64,000 bases of DNA from Platycnemis pennipes (GCA_933228895.1 OW121853.1:123648133-123712132); one strand, 5' to 3'. Shown: positions 32,801-43,338, counted from the stretch's first letter. The notes: generated from the sequence alone by a model not told the origin. Numbers and translations are program-made.

Positions 32801-32910
32801 GTCATTATGAATGTGTAAATTTGTTCTTCGGGTGTACCCCGCGTACTATTACCAGCATTGAAGCATTACGACGCCTCGACGGGGAGGAACACCGTCGCGG
32901 ATCGAAGAAA

Positions 32911-33444
32911 TGGGGGCGTTTACTCGGAACCGAAATCACAATTTTGTGCACGAAATCATTAGATGGAAACGAAAAAATAATTTTAGTGAAAAAATTAATC
33001 TTCGAACCGCAACCATTCACTCATAAATCAAAAATTTTAATAGGCAAAAGGTGACGCCCACCGAAAAAGCTGCTGTGATAACATTGACGTCATTTTCCTC
33101 CCGCCCTTGACTGCTTTTCGGGGAAGGGAAGGGAGTGGAGGGGGGTTCTCGGAAGGTCTGCTCGCACAGATGCTGCCGTAATCACTCCCATTTGCCGAGT
33201 CAGCTGTGTCCCCCCCATTGCGATAAGGCAAAGTAGCTTCGTGGGCTTAATTGTGATTGGACGAAGTCGATGTACGTCAGAGGTTGCACCACGCCCACTT
33301 TTCCGAAAGGGTTAAAAACATCAGTTTTTCGACGCCTATAACTCGGGAAATAATTGAAGGATCAAAAAACGGAAAAATACGGGTCTTTTTATTTTACAAA
33401 CTCTATCAGATTCGGCAATAAACAAAATACGGTAAACGACCCCA
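32911..33444 (+). mobile_element. MITE family B, copy 2
   Basis: The best full-length copy: starts TGGGGGCGTTTACTCGGAAC (32911) and ends GGTAAACGACCCCA (33444), 534 bp, with inverted ends of ~13 bases. It matches 59215-59740 inverted over the whole length and 8707-9211 directly. The G-rich tract at 33119-33145 and the AT-rich right third are typical of the family. No coding capacity. Confidence 0.75.
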
Positions 33445-33632
33445 TTCGACCAACTCCGCTGCAAGAAGTCATCCCTTCTCTGCCAACTGGCCTTCCTTCT
33501 ATGCTGCCGAGTAGCGGGAGTAATGCAGCCTATAAACTCCACCAACTCGACAGATATTTCATTCCCTTTGATAAAGTGACCAGCAACGACCACGAAACGT
33601 CAGGTATCACACCTGGGCCCGTATTCTCGTTT

Positions 33633-33682
33633 GAAACGCAACCTCGGTTATCTCCCCAGCAACGAAACCGAGGTTGCGTTTC
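33633..33682. repeat. 17-bp perfect hairpin
   Basis: GAAACGCAACCTCGGTT (33633-33649) and its exact complement (33666-33682) surround a 16-base loop. GC content is higher than in the flanks. It could be the core of a tiny MITE or a structured RNA element; no copy elsewhere was seen. Confidence 0.6.
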
Positions 33683-33844
33683 ATTGATTTCCTCATTAGA
33701 ATGTTTACAAAAAGTTAACGCGAGTCCCGAAAAACCTATGTTATCCCTTGGATACCACGAGAGTTTTAGAAAGAGAATAAGGACCCTGGTAATAGTACGC
33801 GGAGTATCACATTTACGAACATAACAACTCTTCGTTGCACAGCA

Positions 33845-34035
33845 CCCACCAGGATAGTTTCCTATTATTTTTCTACCGCCTCGATCAAAAGTTAATACAA
33901 CTGGATTATTTATTTTCAGCCGTTTGATTGTAAAATGACGTTCAGTATTTTTCCTCATTGAGTAAAAAGTGAAAATATTTAACGCCGCGAAAATTGACGG
34001 TAAACTATTAAACTTATAAGGAGTAAACTGCATCC
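33845..34035 (+). repeat. Dispersed repeat, copy 1 (partner at 52855)
   Basis: Bases 33845-34035 align with 52855-53040 in the same orientation. Shared words: AGTTTCCT.TTATTTTT, GATCAAAAGTT, CCTCATTGAGTAAAAAGTGAAAA, AAACTATT. Similarity is moderate. No ends or coding function are defined. Confidence 0.5.
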
Positions 34036-34371
34036 CTTCATCTTCCGTTTAAGCATCCACAGTGATTTCCTCCGTAACAACCTTTTCGCTGCACTCCTAT
34101 GATAGAGAGATAGATGATACGCATAGAGAGAATGCGCTATTTCCTGCATGTTAAGTATTCTTTCCCTCTGTGTGCCTTTTCATTCAATGCCTTTCTTTAC
34201 CGTGAATATGGTAGTGGAGAGGTTGTTTCCACCTATGACCACGATATTTAGTATTTTCTGCACACCAGCAAATAAGTAAGTGTTATCTCTGATTGATAAT
34301 ATACGATTGCCATTCTTTGCCCCATCCACGTACCTTTGTTTTGGATTATGCTAAGGTGCAGAACTGAATAT
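34036..34371. other. No recognisable feature
   Basis: AT-rich sequence between a dispersed repeat and an L2-like 3' end. Nothing supportable was seen. Confidence 0.4.
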
Positions 34372-34505
34372 TCATGTAGATACTAACAATCTAGTTGCCT
34401 GAGACCCTATGCATGTTTACCTGTCTATAGTGAATGCTTGGTGATCTTCACCCCTGCCACACACCCTCGCGGTGGCTTCCAGAGTATCGCGTAGATGTAG
34501 ATGTA
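34372..34505 (+). mobile_element. L2-like retrotransposon 3' end
   Basis: The 3'-terminal ~130 bases of the family: GGTGATCTTCACCCCTGCC, ACACCCTCGCGGTGG, then CGCGTAGATGTAGATGTA at the end (34488-34505). No coding sequence is attached, so it is a strongly 5'-truncated insertion. Confidence 0.75.
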
Positions 34506-34996
34506 AACTTTCGATCAAGACAGTAGAAAAATAATAAGAAACTACCCTTTTCTAAATTGGACAACTGCTTCATGGTGGAAATGCTTGCCTTTCTCCCCCT
34601 TCAGTCTCCTCTCTACGACTCAAAACCTTATAGTCGGGCGATCACTTGGATGTTCCATGCTTTTAATCCACCAGGCCTGCAAGAATATACAGTTGGGTGC
34701 GACCGTCTTTTTCTCTTTTTCTACCACACCCTTAACCTTCACTCATACCCTCGACCTGACCTTTCACTTTCACACCCTTTCGGTTCTTCCTTTTCTCCAG
34801 GAGAAAGGAGGCGGGACCACCGAAATATCGGAAAAACATTTGGCGTGAGTGAGCGACTGTTTTCAGGAGAAAATTACACACCATTCCTACCATCGTGAAA
34901 CACATGCATGAGCAGTGTGAGCATTTAGACTCGTAAATCAGTAACGTTAACAATTACTCTATTACGTAACATACCTCATTGCCGCATTGTAGACGC
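34506..34996. other. No recognisable gene
   Basis: Contains open frames 34557-34898 (+) and 34585-34848 (+) in different frames. Their Pro/Ser/Phe-rich products match nothing I recognise. Confidence 0.4.
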
Positions 34997-34999
34997 TTA

Positions 35000-35730
35000 A
35001 GGCCATATTACACGGTCATTGAAACTGCGCAAGTTGATGTTGATTCGGTTGAGCAGTCGTCTGCGAAAGTCCGTGACGCAGAAAATTGCGAGGACGCTTG
35101 TTTGACAGCTTTACACGGTGCAATCGTCGGTCCATTATGCCAGTGAAAATATACCATTCAGTAGCGGTGATACCGTCCATATATCGCATAACGTCAAGAT
35201 CTGTTACGTAGCAATTAATTGGACGTGAAAGATGCGACAAATTACATCCAAATTAAATTATGTTATAAGCCATTGTCTAAACAATAGTGGAGACCCTAGT
35301 CCCGTATACTTAGCCCAAAATTTGCACCACGAAGGAACGGATGTGGGCCAAAGTAACAGCTTCTTCCTTTACGCACGAAATTTAAGCTTCCACGTGATTA
35401 ATCGCCTATCTCATCATTATTGCACTTTATTCACTAACTAAGGAGTTCAGTGCAAACAAAAACACCCAACTCAATCGTCAACAACCCATTTAATTGCTAG
35501 AATTCCGCAGGAAGCTCGTTGCCGCTACATCTGCACCATCTAGTGAGAGAAATAACTTCAAACTTGCGCGAACGCATGTATCAGATTAGAACATGTTCTA
35601 ATTTGCTCGCAAGCGTTCGCGCAGTAGCGCTGCCTGTCCTCGTAAGTTGTCGCTTTGCACGGCGCAATATTTCTTGCGCAAGTGTTCTCGCAACAGCCTG
35701 CGTAGTATCAATAACCGTGTAAAAGGGCCT
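35000..35730 (+). mobile_element. PIF/Harbinger-like MITE with TTA target duplication
   Basis: The ends AGGCCATATTACACGG (35000-35015) and the inverted CCGTGTAAAAGGGCCT (35715-35730) are flanked by TTA (34997-34999 and 35731-35733). The 3-bp TWA duplication suggests PIF/Harbinger, as for the element at 6656. Internal words such as TTGCGCAAG and GCGAGAACG recur near both ends in inverted form. 731 bp; the interior frames have no recognisable product. Confidence 0.7.
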
Positions 35731-35733
35731 TTA

Positions 35734-36848
35734 GGAGCTGTTGGTAGCGAAGGATTAACGGAGAAGGCAGTCAGACTCAATTTTTTTTTTTTCAAATTTA
35801 AGCATTGCGTTGCTAAGGCCATCGCTGTAGAGTCGGCTGAAAAGACGTTTGATCAGGGAAGACTGCGCCCATTCAAATCGCCTTTCATTTGTTGTCCCAG
35901 GGAGCTTGGGGTATATCGACTTGAGAGGGCACTCTAGCCAATGAATGCTTCGTCTTCCCGGAGTGATACTTCGTCCTTATTGCAAAAGGAAAAAAAACAA
36001 GGGCTGGTAATTAAAAGGGAAGGGGGAGGGGAATCAAAAGGAAATTCTTAAAAGGACACAGCATAAAGGGAGAGGATAGCCAACAATACGTACGGAACTC
36101 ATTCGAGGAGAGCAGGATATGCCTGCCAGATCTTCGAAATGAAAGAGAGAGAGAGAGAGCGAGTACAAACAGGGAACTACTCCGTCGTGCGTCTTTTGTT
36201 TCTGTTTCCTTCCGCGCGACAAGGCGGAGCTGAGGAAGACTCTGATTGGATGGAGATGAAAATGTGAGGAGCAATTTCCGAATTGAGAAACTACAATAGT
36301 GATGTCGCAACAATGACTCGGGACACAACATACTATCTTGCCTCGAGACGTTATCCATTTTCTTCTCTTGTCGACGGTATGCTCAAGTCAACAACTCAAC
36401 GTGATAAAAGCAAGTGATTGTGGGTGACATAAAAGCGATCCATTCGCCCCCACCTGGTGACCGCTACTCCAATACTTTTAAAAGATAATTGACTGCGCTA
36501 GAATTGGCACCTCCAAGCGAAGTTTCATCAGAAATCTTATTTCTCCAAGAGAAGAAAACGTATTCTAGGAATATATTTTTACCTTAAAAAAAACTAGAGA
36601 AACAATTCTAAACGAAGTGCAAATGTGACCAGCACAAGCAAGATAGAGGTTTTTTCAAGAACCAGGGATTTTCAAGAACCCCCCCAGAATTTGCCCCGGG
36701 CCCTTGAGAAATGAGTCTTCATTAATAAAAATTAAATTTTACTTGTTTCCAGCTTGCCTTGTCCCTTCTGACGCATATTCTACCACCTTCATATGCACTT
36801 TTAGCGGAATTCTAGTCTCTACCCCCTCCTATCCGCAAAAAATGCGGG
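35734..36848. other. No recognisable gene; (GA)n microsatellite
   Basis: A (GA)n run lies at about 36143-36163. It makes overlapping minus-strand frames look long and Ser/Leu-rich (36011-36358); these are composition artefacts. No repeats or coding signals were otherwise recognised. Confidence 0.45.
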
Positions 36849-36908
36849 CCCTTTTCATAGGAGCCGGTCCCTTTTCATAGGAGCCGGTCCCTTTTCATAG
36901 GAGCCGGT
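36849..36908 (+). repeat. Three perfect 20-bp tandem units
   Basis: CCCTTTTCATAGGAGCCGGT occurs three times in direct succession (36849, 36869, 36889). A decayed fourth start (TCCCTTTCAAGAGCC) follows. A small minisatellite, probably from recent slippage. Confidence 0.85.
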
Positions 36909-36971
36909 TCCCTTTCAAGAGCCCCTCACAGTGAAAATAGTTCCGACGCCCCTGTACCCATAGATTCAAAA

Positions 36972-37130
36972 GTTATTTTTTTACTTGGAAAGAAGCCTTA
37001 ACTTGTCGTTCCACACAAATTTATTAACAAACGACCCCGGGTTTCGACGTTGGACGTCGAAACCTGGGTTGGTTTTTTAATATATTTACGTAAAACGACA
37101 AAGTTAAGTTTTCTTTTCAATCATGAATAG
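36972..37130. repeat. Head-to-head palindrome of ~75-bp arms
   Basis: The centre is nearly perfect: CCGGGTTTCGACGT, TGG, ACGTCGAAACCTGG (37038-37067). Outward, both arms continue with matching landmarks (TTTAATA, ACGACAA, GTTAAG) at ~65% similarity to about 36972 and 37130. The ACGTCGAAACC-GGG wording recalls the ends of hammerhead-bearing retroelements. It looks like two copies of one terminal sequence joined head to head. Confidence 0.5.
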
Positions 37131-37529
37131 GTTCCATAAAATTACGGCTGAAACAATCCAAACTTTGTTTACATTCCAACTGTACCATTTCTTACTCTTA
37201 CTCGGTTTCAACTACCTGATGAACAATTTTCTTCAAATTTTCGGAAATCTCGACCAAGAAATGGAGCATTCTGCCATCAAAATGTATCTATAATTGGTGC
37301 AGAGAGTTTACTTATTTGAACTTCTATTATATACTATGGTAATTTGTATTCTTCAAGTATATTTCATTCGTTTTCAATTCTGCAGAACGACCCGGGAAGG
37401 TTATCTATTGCAGCAAATATTCTCATAAACTGTTGGATTTTCTTCGCATTCTATTAATCATTACAATATATATCACACTTATGTTAGACGATGATTAATA
37501 CTCCGATATATAATTTACTCCAACATTAT
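37131..37529. other. No recognisable feature
   Basis: AT-rich DNA upstream of the RTE-like remnant at 37530. No coding or repeat signal. Confidence 0.4.
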
Positions 37530-38225
37530 ACCAGGACTCAAGATCAATAAAAAGAAAACTAAGGTATTGGTGTGCAGTAGAAGAAAGGAAGCCAGGACCA
37601 ATGTTAAACGAGGAAAACAAAAAATCGAGGACGTGGAAGAGTTCTGCTATCTGGCCGTAACAAGCGATGGACGAAGTAAAAGAGAAATTGCCAGTAAAAT
37701 TACTCAAGCAAAAAGGGCATTTTACCAGAAGAAGATTCCGCTTATAGCTGCAAATACAAGTGTTGAAGTGAGGAAACATTTCATTAGAACATACATATGG
37801 AGCATTCTACTAGATGGCAGCGAAGCTTGGGCAATAATAGCAGCAGAGAAGTCCCGGTTGGAAGCATTTGAAATGTGGTGCTACCGAAGAATGATGAATA
37901 TAAACTGGATCGATCGAGTGACAAACGAAGAAGTGTTAAGAAGAGTGGGAGAGAAGAGATGTCTACTGAAAACATTAAAAAGAAGACGGGACAATTTAAT
38001 GGGCCACATCTTGAGACACGATGGCCTGATGAAGACAATCGTCGAGGGAAAAGCGAACGGGAAGAATGGAAAAGGCAGGCCTCGTATGAGTTATATTGAG
38101 CAAGTTGTGAAGGATGTAAAAGAGAGGAGCTAAGTCAATATGAAGAGGTTGGCCGATAGAAGAATCGAGTGGAGGGCTGCGTCAAACCAATCCTAGGATT
38201 GTTGACTGATGATGATGATGATGAT
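37530..38225 (+). pseudogene. RTE-like retrotransposon C-terminal pseudogene 3 (best copy)
   Basis: Open from ~37530 to 38133: GLKINKKKTKVLVCSR, IEDVEEFCYLA, KREIASKITQAKRAFYQKK, VEVRKHFIRTYIWSILLDGSEAW, LEAFEMWCYRRMMNINWIDRVTNEEVLRRVGEKR, RRRDNLMGHILRHDGLMKTIVEGK. A stop at 38131-38133 precedes the family's own end (MKRLADRRIEWRAASNQS-stop, 38194-38196). The element finishes with CCTAGGATTG and a (TGA)n tail at 38203-38225. This is the region downstream of the RT palm in RTE-like elements; endonuclease and palm are lost by 5' truncation. Little decayed, hence fairly young. Confidence 0.85.
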
Positions 38226-38611
38226 ACCAGGGAATACCCGAACGCAGCTTCAGTTTACAAAAATTAGGGATGAAATTTGGATTATGCTTCATTCCGTTCA
38301 TGGTCTGGGGACATAGCTGGCTGAGATATCTTCAACGCAAGCGAGGCAGAATAAATTTTCCTCACAATCCATAGAAGGGCATGCGTGGGTGTCCAAGTTG
38401 ATGGGTATTTCTAGCGATTGAGGAACAATTCCAGGGGGATGACGATTCCACCCCTCGCTCGACTATTCTGCCCCCCCTGCTTCCGCGACGACAGCAATAG
38501 CGGCGCGTACCAAACGTTCTCAAAACGCAAGCGTCCTTTCTAAACCCCGGAGACAAGTATGGCCTTTAAATAGAGGCTTAAGACAGATTTATAGGTCAAT
38601 TTCTCGAGAGT
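38226..38611. other. No recognisable gene
   Basis: 38400-38560 is GC-rich with a short minus-strand frame of no recognisable product. Nothing else stands out. Confidence 0.4.
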
Positions 38612-38672
38612 GCCCCGGAGGGAATCGGACTCCTTTCGCGTTCCGGACCAATTGCCCGGGGTAAGGCTGCCC
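38612..38672 (-). repeat. tRNA-like SINE fragment
   Basis: On the minus strand, GGGCAATTGGTCCGGAACGC is followed ~12 bases later by a B-box-like GGAGTCCGATTCCCTCC that closes into a T-arm. The acceptor stem is not complete. Probably a SINE head. Confidence 0.35.
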
Positions 38673-38799
38673 GCGCCCCGAGATTGATGGGATTCGCAAG
38701 AGGTCAGTTCACGCGGGGAAGGGGTGGGGAAAGATATTTAATGTCCTCTCCCCGTCCGATCTCCTCACTGACCGCTGCCCAAGTACACATACCTATAAC

Positions 38800-39492
38800 T
38801 AGAGATGGGTATATTACCGTAATTTTCAATTGAGGTAAATTACCGTGGTAAATTACGGTAGTTTTCGAAAATTACCGTAATTTTCAGGTAATCTTAAGTT
38901 ATGAGCTGCAAATTCTTATCAGAGGACCCAAAACGAAAACAATTAGCATTGAGATATAACTGCCGAAGCTTATATCAAACATATCACGACGTTTATCTAT
39001 TATAACTCATTAAAAAATTGTAACAAAGTTAATAGTTTCAGGCATAACACATGAAATCTTTCATCGTAGAAATGAAGGTTGAAATTGAAACACTGCATTT
39101 TCCTGATGATGTTGCCTTGCAACGAAACCATGGTCGTGGAGAATAACACTGTATGTGGAAATTGCAGTGTTTCAATTACAACCTTCATTCCTACTATAAC
39201 AAAGTTGGCAGCAACACGCAATTTGCTTCTCTTTTCTGACACCATGAGAAATTTTCGTGCCAAAGACATACCTCTGCGCAATGCGCTTTTGTTATTTTCC
39301 TCTGAATTAATCGAATTAATCACGGGAACAATGTGAACAAAATCGTTTTAGTTACTTAATTTATAATATCAACCATTCCAATTGGTTTCTTCGAAAGAAA
39401 TAAATTTTCTGAAAAATGAATTTGCTGAAAATTACCGTAATAGTACGGTAATTTTCAGGGGTGTTGGTAATTTACCGAGTTGCCCATCTCTA
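38800..39492 (+). mobile_element. hAT-like MITE 1 (TAGAGATGGG ends)
   Basis: The ends TAGAGATGGG (38800-38809) and CCCATCTCTA (39483-39492) are perfect inverted repeats. Each is followed inward by clusters of 'AATTACCGTAATTTTC' words, which repeat at both sides (38815-38890 and 39428-39475). The flanks CCTATAAC (38792-38799) and CCGTATAAC (39493-39501) differ by one inserted base, consistent with an 8-bp hAT duplication. The GATGGG terminus also fits hAT. 693 bp, without a transposase. Confidence 0.7.
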
Positions 39493-40660
39493 CCGTATAA
39501 CCCGCGGATCTCGCGGAGCCACTGACTGGGTCGGGGTCAAGTGATCAATTCCCAGAGAGGCCGACTGCCGCTCGCCTTTCCTCCCCCGCCAAAGATTGCC
39601 TCCGCAAATCTATTGCGGGGCGGATGGCCATCGGAGGCGGCAGTGACCCGAGCACCCAGTGACCCACCGAGGCGACATACAACACGCCGTGCCCCCCCTT
39701 CATTCGCTTCGACATCTAATAGCTCCTCCTTTCCCCTCATAAATCTTTCACAGACTCCCCCATCCACAGAAAATAAATTGGAAAGACCCCTCGCCACGCG
39801 TCCCGTGGACAATAGTTCTCCGGGAAGCGGACGGGAATGTCATACGGTTCGCAGGACGTTTGCGGGCACGGGAAATGAAATTCAACAGGGGTAGCCACAC
39901 TCCAACAATAACTACCCCCACGTATCATACTGGCCAAATACAAATGCACCATGCCAAATACACGCAAGGTTATTTCACCACATTTTCAACTGTCATTTAT
40001 GTACTATTTTTGTTCTTAATCTTAATCACATTAGCCTTCTCTCAGTAGGGTTTTCGCAGGTTTTTCACACCCTCCTTCTAGTGTGGGTGTTTTCCTGCAG
40101 TGGGTTTTTTTTCCGTGATGGACATCAGCTAATATTCTCACGTTTTTTTCCCACAACTGTACATATCTTTTACACATAGCTTTAATGTTATCATTTGCAT
40201 CTTGTTGATTTTACATGGCTTTCCTAACCGAAACCTTATTTCATATTTTTCATTTGTATAACTATGTTAATTTTTTTGTTTTCATTGTCATATTATCTTT
40301 TTCCTCATTGTAATTTCAATTATTTTTCTATTGCAATTTTATATATTTTTGAGTATTTAGAACTACGTTTATATGTATATATATGCTATACTTCATGCAT
40401 TGACGAGGGGTTAGTTGGAAGAAGGGACTTTTTAGTTCAATATCGCCCCAATAAAGACGCTTATCCATCTATCTACATTCACACATGCAAGAGACAAGAT
40501 CGCTTGCGCCAATGCAACTGGGGATCGGGTTGGTTGCTAGAGTACAGGGCACCCATCCCGAATATGATTCCGGATTTTTCATTGGCAAACTGGTCCCTAA
40601 CTTGAGTGCATGGTGGAGGGCATTTCATGATTCAGTACTCCGTCCGTCGGATGGGACGTT
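39493..40660. other. GC-rich island then AT-rich tract, no gene recognised
   Basis: 39500-39900 is GC-rich and open on both strands (39541-39894 +; 39537-39812 -). The products are Pro/Arg- or Gly/Arg-rich without a domain I recognise. From 40000 to 40450 the DNA becomes T-rich. A host promoter island is possible but unsupported. Confidence 0.35.
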
Positions 40661-41276
40661 AAGGAGGTTGGCTCGCGACTGCGTCAGTCAAGTTGTCTAA
40701 GGAATATTATTAATTTAAGTACGAGTATATGCATGCTAAGTGATCCTTACTTCACAAAGAAAATTACCTAAGCTATTGAAAGTCTTAAGTATCACAAGAA
40801 ATATGATGGAAAGTCGAAGGATTTATTTTTTATGATAATTTTAATCAGCTCGACGATGGAGTCAATTCAGCATTTACGTTACAGAAATAAATTCATGTAC
40901 TCAATGAATTTACTAATGTATTTTACCAGAATATTACTATCAAACGTTATGTCATAATATTTTTTGAAATATTCCTTAATATCTCATTAGTAATGATATT
41001 ATTCATACGCCAACCATTTTGGCAACAGCGACAGCAGCGCCATTTGAAGCCAACTAACGCATTTTGTCTGCTATAAGCGCAGAAATTGGTGGATTTAACG
41101 AAAAATACGGTGGGTTGATGCCTTTTTTTTCGTGTCATTTTATTCCTTAGGGAATTACGCATAAAATATCAGTTTTTGCAAAAATGACATGTCACTATGG
41201 TACTTTTATACGTTATAGTCTCATGTGACGGCCATTCTCGCCGTTAATCCTATGTACTTTCAAATGCAATTTGTGC
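40661..41276 (-). repeat. 0.6-kb dispersed repeat, copy 2
   Basis: Inverted partner of 30094-30706. The two copies start and stop together (AACC|GGTTGGCTCGCGACT side and CAAATTGCATTTGAAA side), which suggests a defined unit. The copies have diverged by substitutions and small gaps. No coding capacity. Confidence 0.7.
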
Positions 41277-41319
41277 ACGGTGAATGTATTAACAACCAAT
41301 AATCCCTTTCTTATTATGT

Positions 41320-41521
41320 AGGTACTAACCATTTAGCTGCTTGTGACCCTATTATCTAGCATGTCTCCATTAAATATCCTAGTTGCAAGTCAATAGTGAT
41401 CTTCACCCCCTGATTAGTGATTGGTGATCTTCACCCCCTTGGTGAATAGTGATTGGTGATCTTCACCCCCTGCCACACACCCTCGTGGTATCTCGCGGGG
41501 TATTACGTAGATGTAGATGTA
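41320..41521 (+). mobile_element. L2-like 3' end with an internal triplication
   Basis: The family 3' end closes with ACGTAGATGTAGATGTA at 41505-41521. Unlike other copies, the GTGATCTTCACCCCCT word occurs three times (41396-41475), separated by variants of 'GATTAGTGATTG'. A local tandem expansion therefore happened inside this copy. Confidence 0.75.
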
Positions 41522-42396
41522 CCATTACCTACCCATCTAGAATAAATGGCGCAAATAACCTCAGCTCTCGGTCGCCTCCTTGAATAACTACTAGCCTATG
41601 CACCTTCACATAGACCTTCAGCTTCTTATTGACTGGGAAACTTGACAGTTAACTTAAAGTATGCTAGTAAGTTATCTTCAGCTTTGAGTTTTTTCCCAAA
41701 ATTTAAAATGAGCCACAACGGATTTAAATCCTTGTCCTTCGGCGGAAGGATCGGAAAAAAAAGATGCGAGAAACAGACCCTACCGGTCCGTTAATTCTAA
41801 ATATAAGGACTTTCAAAAATTCCATACCCACCATGATTCACAACGCCTTACGTCGACTATGTTCAGCCAATAGGGAGGCTCCTTTCGTTACTTAAGCTGC
41901 ATGGTGAATAATATGCTAATTTGATATGCAAACGTAATTATTAACAGTGAAATACAATCGAGAACAACTTGAGCAAGATTTCTCCAACAATTCTGCTGAA
42001 ATGCGTAATACATGCCTCTATTAGTATTTCTCTCACACCTATAGAAACGTGAATGTTTTGTTGACTGTTTAGAGGAGATGACGACGTTGGCGAGTTAGAC
42101 GAATCGAAAGACGGAGGCGAGAAACACTAGGTGGATTAAAACATCTTCATCAAGTGACCACTTAGCCCTAGGCAGAACTCAACATGGGTCCACTTTAATG
42201 TCCTGGTTTAAAAAAAACCCTATTTAAAAATGAGTAACTATTTTCCCAATTCAATTTAATTAGTTACTAATCCCATTTTGGTGTTTCCATGGAATTTAAG
42301 GTAATGTACATTAAATTAAAGAGATTGTTTCAGGCCTTAGTTTGTGGAAATCCTTCATAATATACAGAAAAATCTAGAAATGGTATGATCTACACA
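41522..42396. other. No gene; one arm of a dispersed ~100-bp repeat
   Basis: 41600-41700 resembles 42650-42746 (shared TCTTATTGA, CTTGACA.TTAACTTAAA.TATG). Otherwise the sequence is unique and AT-rich, without coding signals. Confidence 0.4.
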
Positions 42397-42478
42397 GTTT
42401 ATTAAAACTACCGACCAAAGTTTCGACGGGTCACCGTCAATACCTTGATAGTGAGAATCCTTGGTGGTTTTAATAAAC
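42397..42478. repeat. 82-bp inverted repeat with internal stem
   Basis: GTTTATTAAAACTACCGACC (42397-42416) pairs with GGTGGTTTTAATAAAC (42463-42478). Between them GACGGGTCACCGTC (42425-42438) forms an inner stem next to GTTTCGAC. On the minus strand this reads TTGACGGTGACCCGTCGAAACTTTGGTC split over stem II-like pairs, reminiscent of a hammerhead core but lacking CTGANGA. Confidence 0.5.
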
Positions 42479-42746
42479 ACGATGGATTATTCTATTTCAA
42501 GCTTATTCTTTATAACGTACAATATATGTATGAAACGTAATGAACCCAAATTATACATTATAAGTTTATTGTATTATTTTACATTATAAGTTTACAACAT
42601 AATACAATTATAAATTGGTATTTGTCCCCACGATTGGTGAAAGAGCACAAGGCAAGAACGTTGCGTCTATGCAACTTAAAATAGACTTTCCGATTCTTAT
42701 TGATTGGACAACTTGACAATTAACTTAAAATATGTTAGGTTAAAAT

Positions 42747-43330
42747 TAGGAATGGGTCGGTTCGGTTCTTCGGTTCTCGGTTCCACCGGTTCTTGAGCTT
42801 AGAACCGGAACCGAAACCGAGGCCAAAAATAATCGGTACCGAAATAATTGGCGCGAAAACAGTTTGAAACCTGCTCACACTCTGAAAGTGGAGGCTTCAC
42901 ATTAAAACCTGATGAAATAGTGTACTTAGATGCTTCAAAGTTGCCGCAAATTATTCTAATTCAGTCGTTAAAATGACTACATGATTTATTTTATTACATC
43001 CAATTCTAGTAAGTGATGAAATACCGCCGTAATAGGGATATTCTGAATGATAGGTAGGTATATGTTACGTCCATCTCCTTTGGAGGTGCGAGTCGTCATA
43101 TCATTTTGGTAAATTATATCATAATATAATATATATAACACAAAAATATAATGAAGTAGGTATTCTTTTTCAAGCAGTTTGTCTCTGAAAATGATTATTG
43201 ATTATCTTATCTTACCACTAAGCAATGCAAAGTAAGTGGTAAATTAAGAACCGGAACCGAGAATCGGAACCGAGAACCGAAGTTAAGAACCGAACCGGAA
43301 CCGAAAAAAAGTGGAACCGACCCATCCCTT
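42747..43330 (+). mobile_element. hAT-like MITE 2 (GGAATGGG/CCCATCCC ends)
   Basis: The left end TAGGAATGGGTCGGTTC (42747) pairs with the right end GGAACCGACCCATCCCTT (43330). The flanks GTTAAAAT (42739-42746) and ATTAAAAT (43331-43338) agree at seven of eight bases, the duplication size of hAT elements. Both subterminal regions hold many iterations of 'GAACCGGAACCGA' in opposite orientation. 584 bp, no transposase. The two halves of the interrupted target resemble 41600-41700. Confidence 0.75.
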
Positions 43331-43338
43331 ATTAAAAT

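Larger units (their letters stand above)
32815..33820. repeat. Possible older element, its ends inverted, interrupted by a MITE
   Basis: CCGCGTACTATTACCAG at 32839-32855 recurs inverted at 33785-33801, with weaker similarity outward on both sides (about 33 bases in all). The interior contains MITE family B copy 2. This could be a decayed TIR element of ~1 kb, or a chance pair of repeat fragments. Confidence 0.4.

Noticed and set aside
33530..34033. 167-codon minus-strand frame overlapping a 156-codon + frame
   Set aside because: It overlaps an opposed frame, a hairpin and a dispersed repeat; no known domain.
36011..36358. 115-codon Ser/Leu-rich minus-strand frame
   Set aside because: Driven by the (GA)n microsatellite at ~36143-36163; not a real protein.
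36849..36908. CRISPR-like array
   Set aside because: The three 20-bp units follow directly without spacers: a minisatellite in eukaryotic DNA.
39537..39894. Opposed GC-rich frames of 91 and 117 codons
   Set aside because: The length follows from GC composition; products are low-complexity Pro/Arg or Gly/Arg, with no exon signals.
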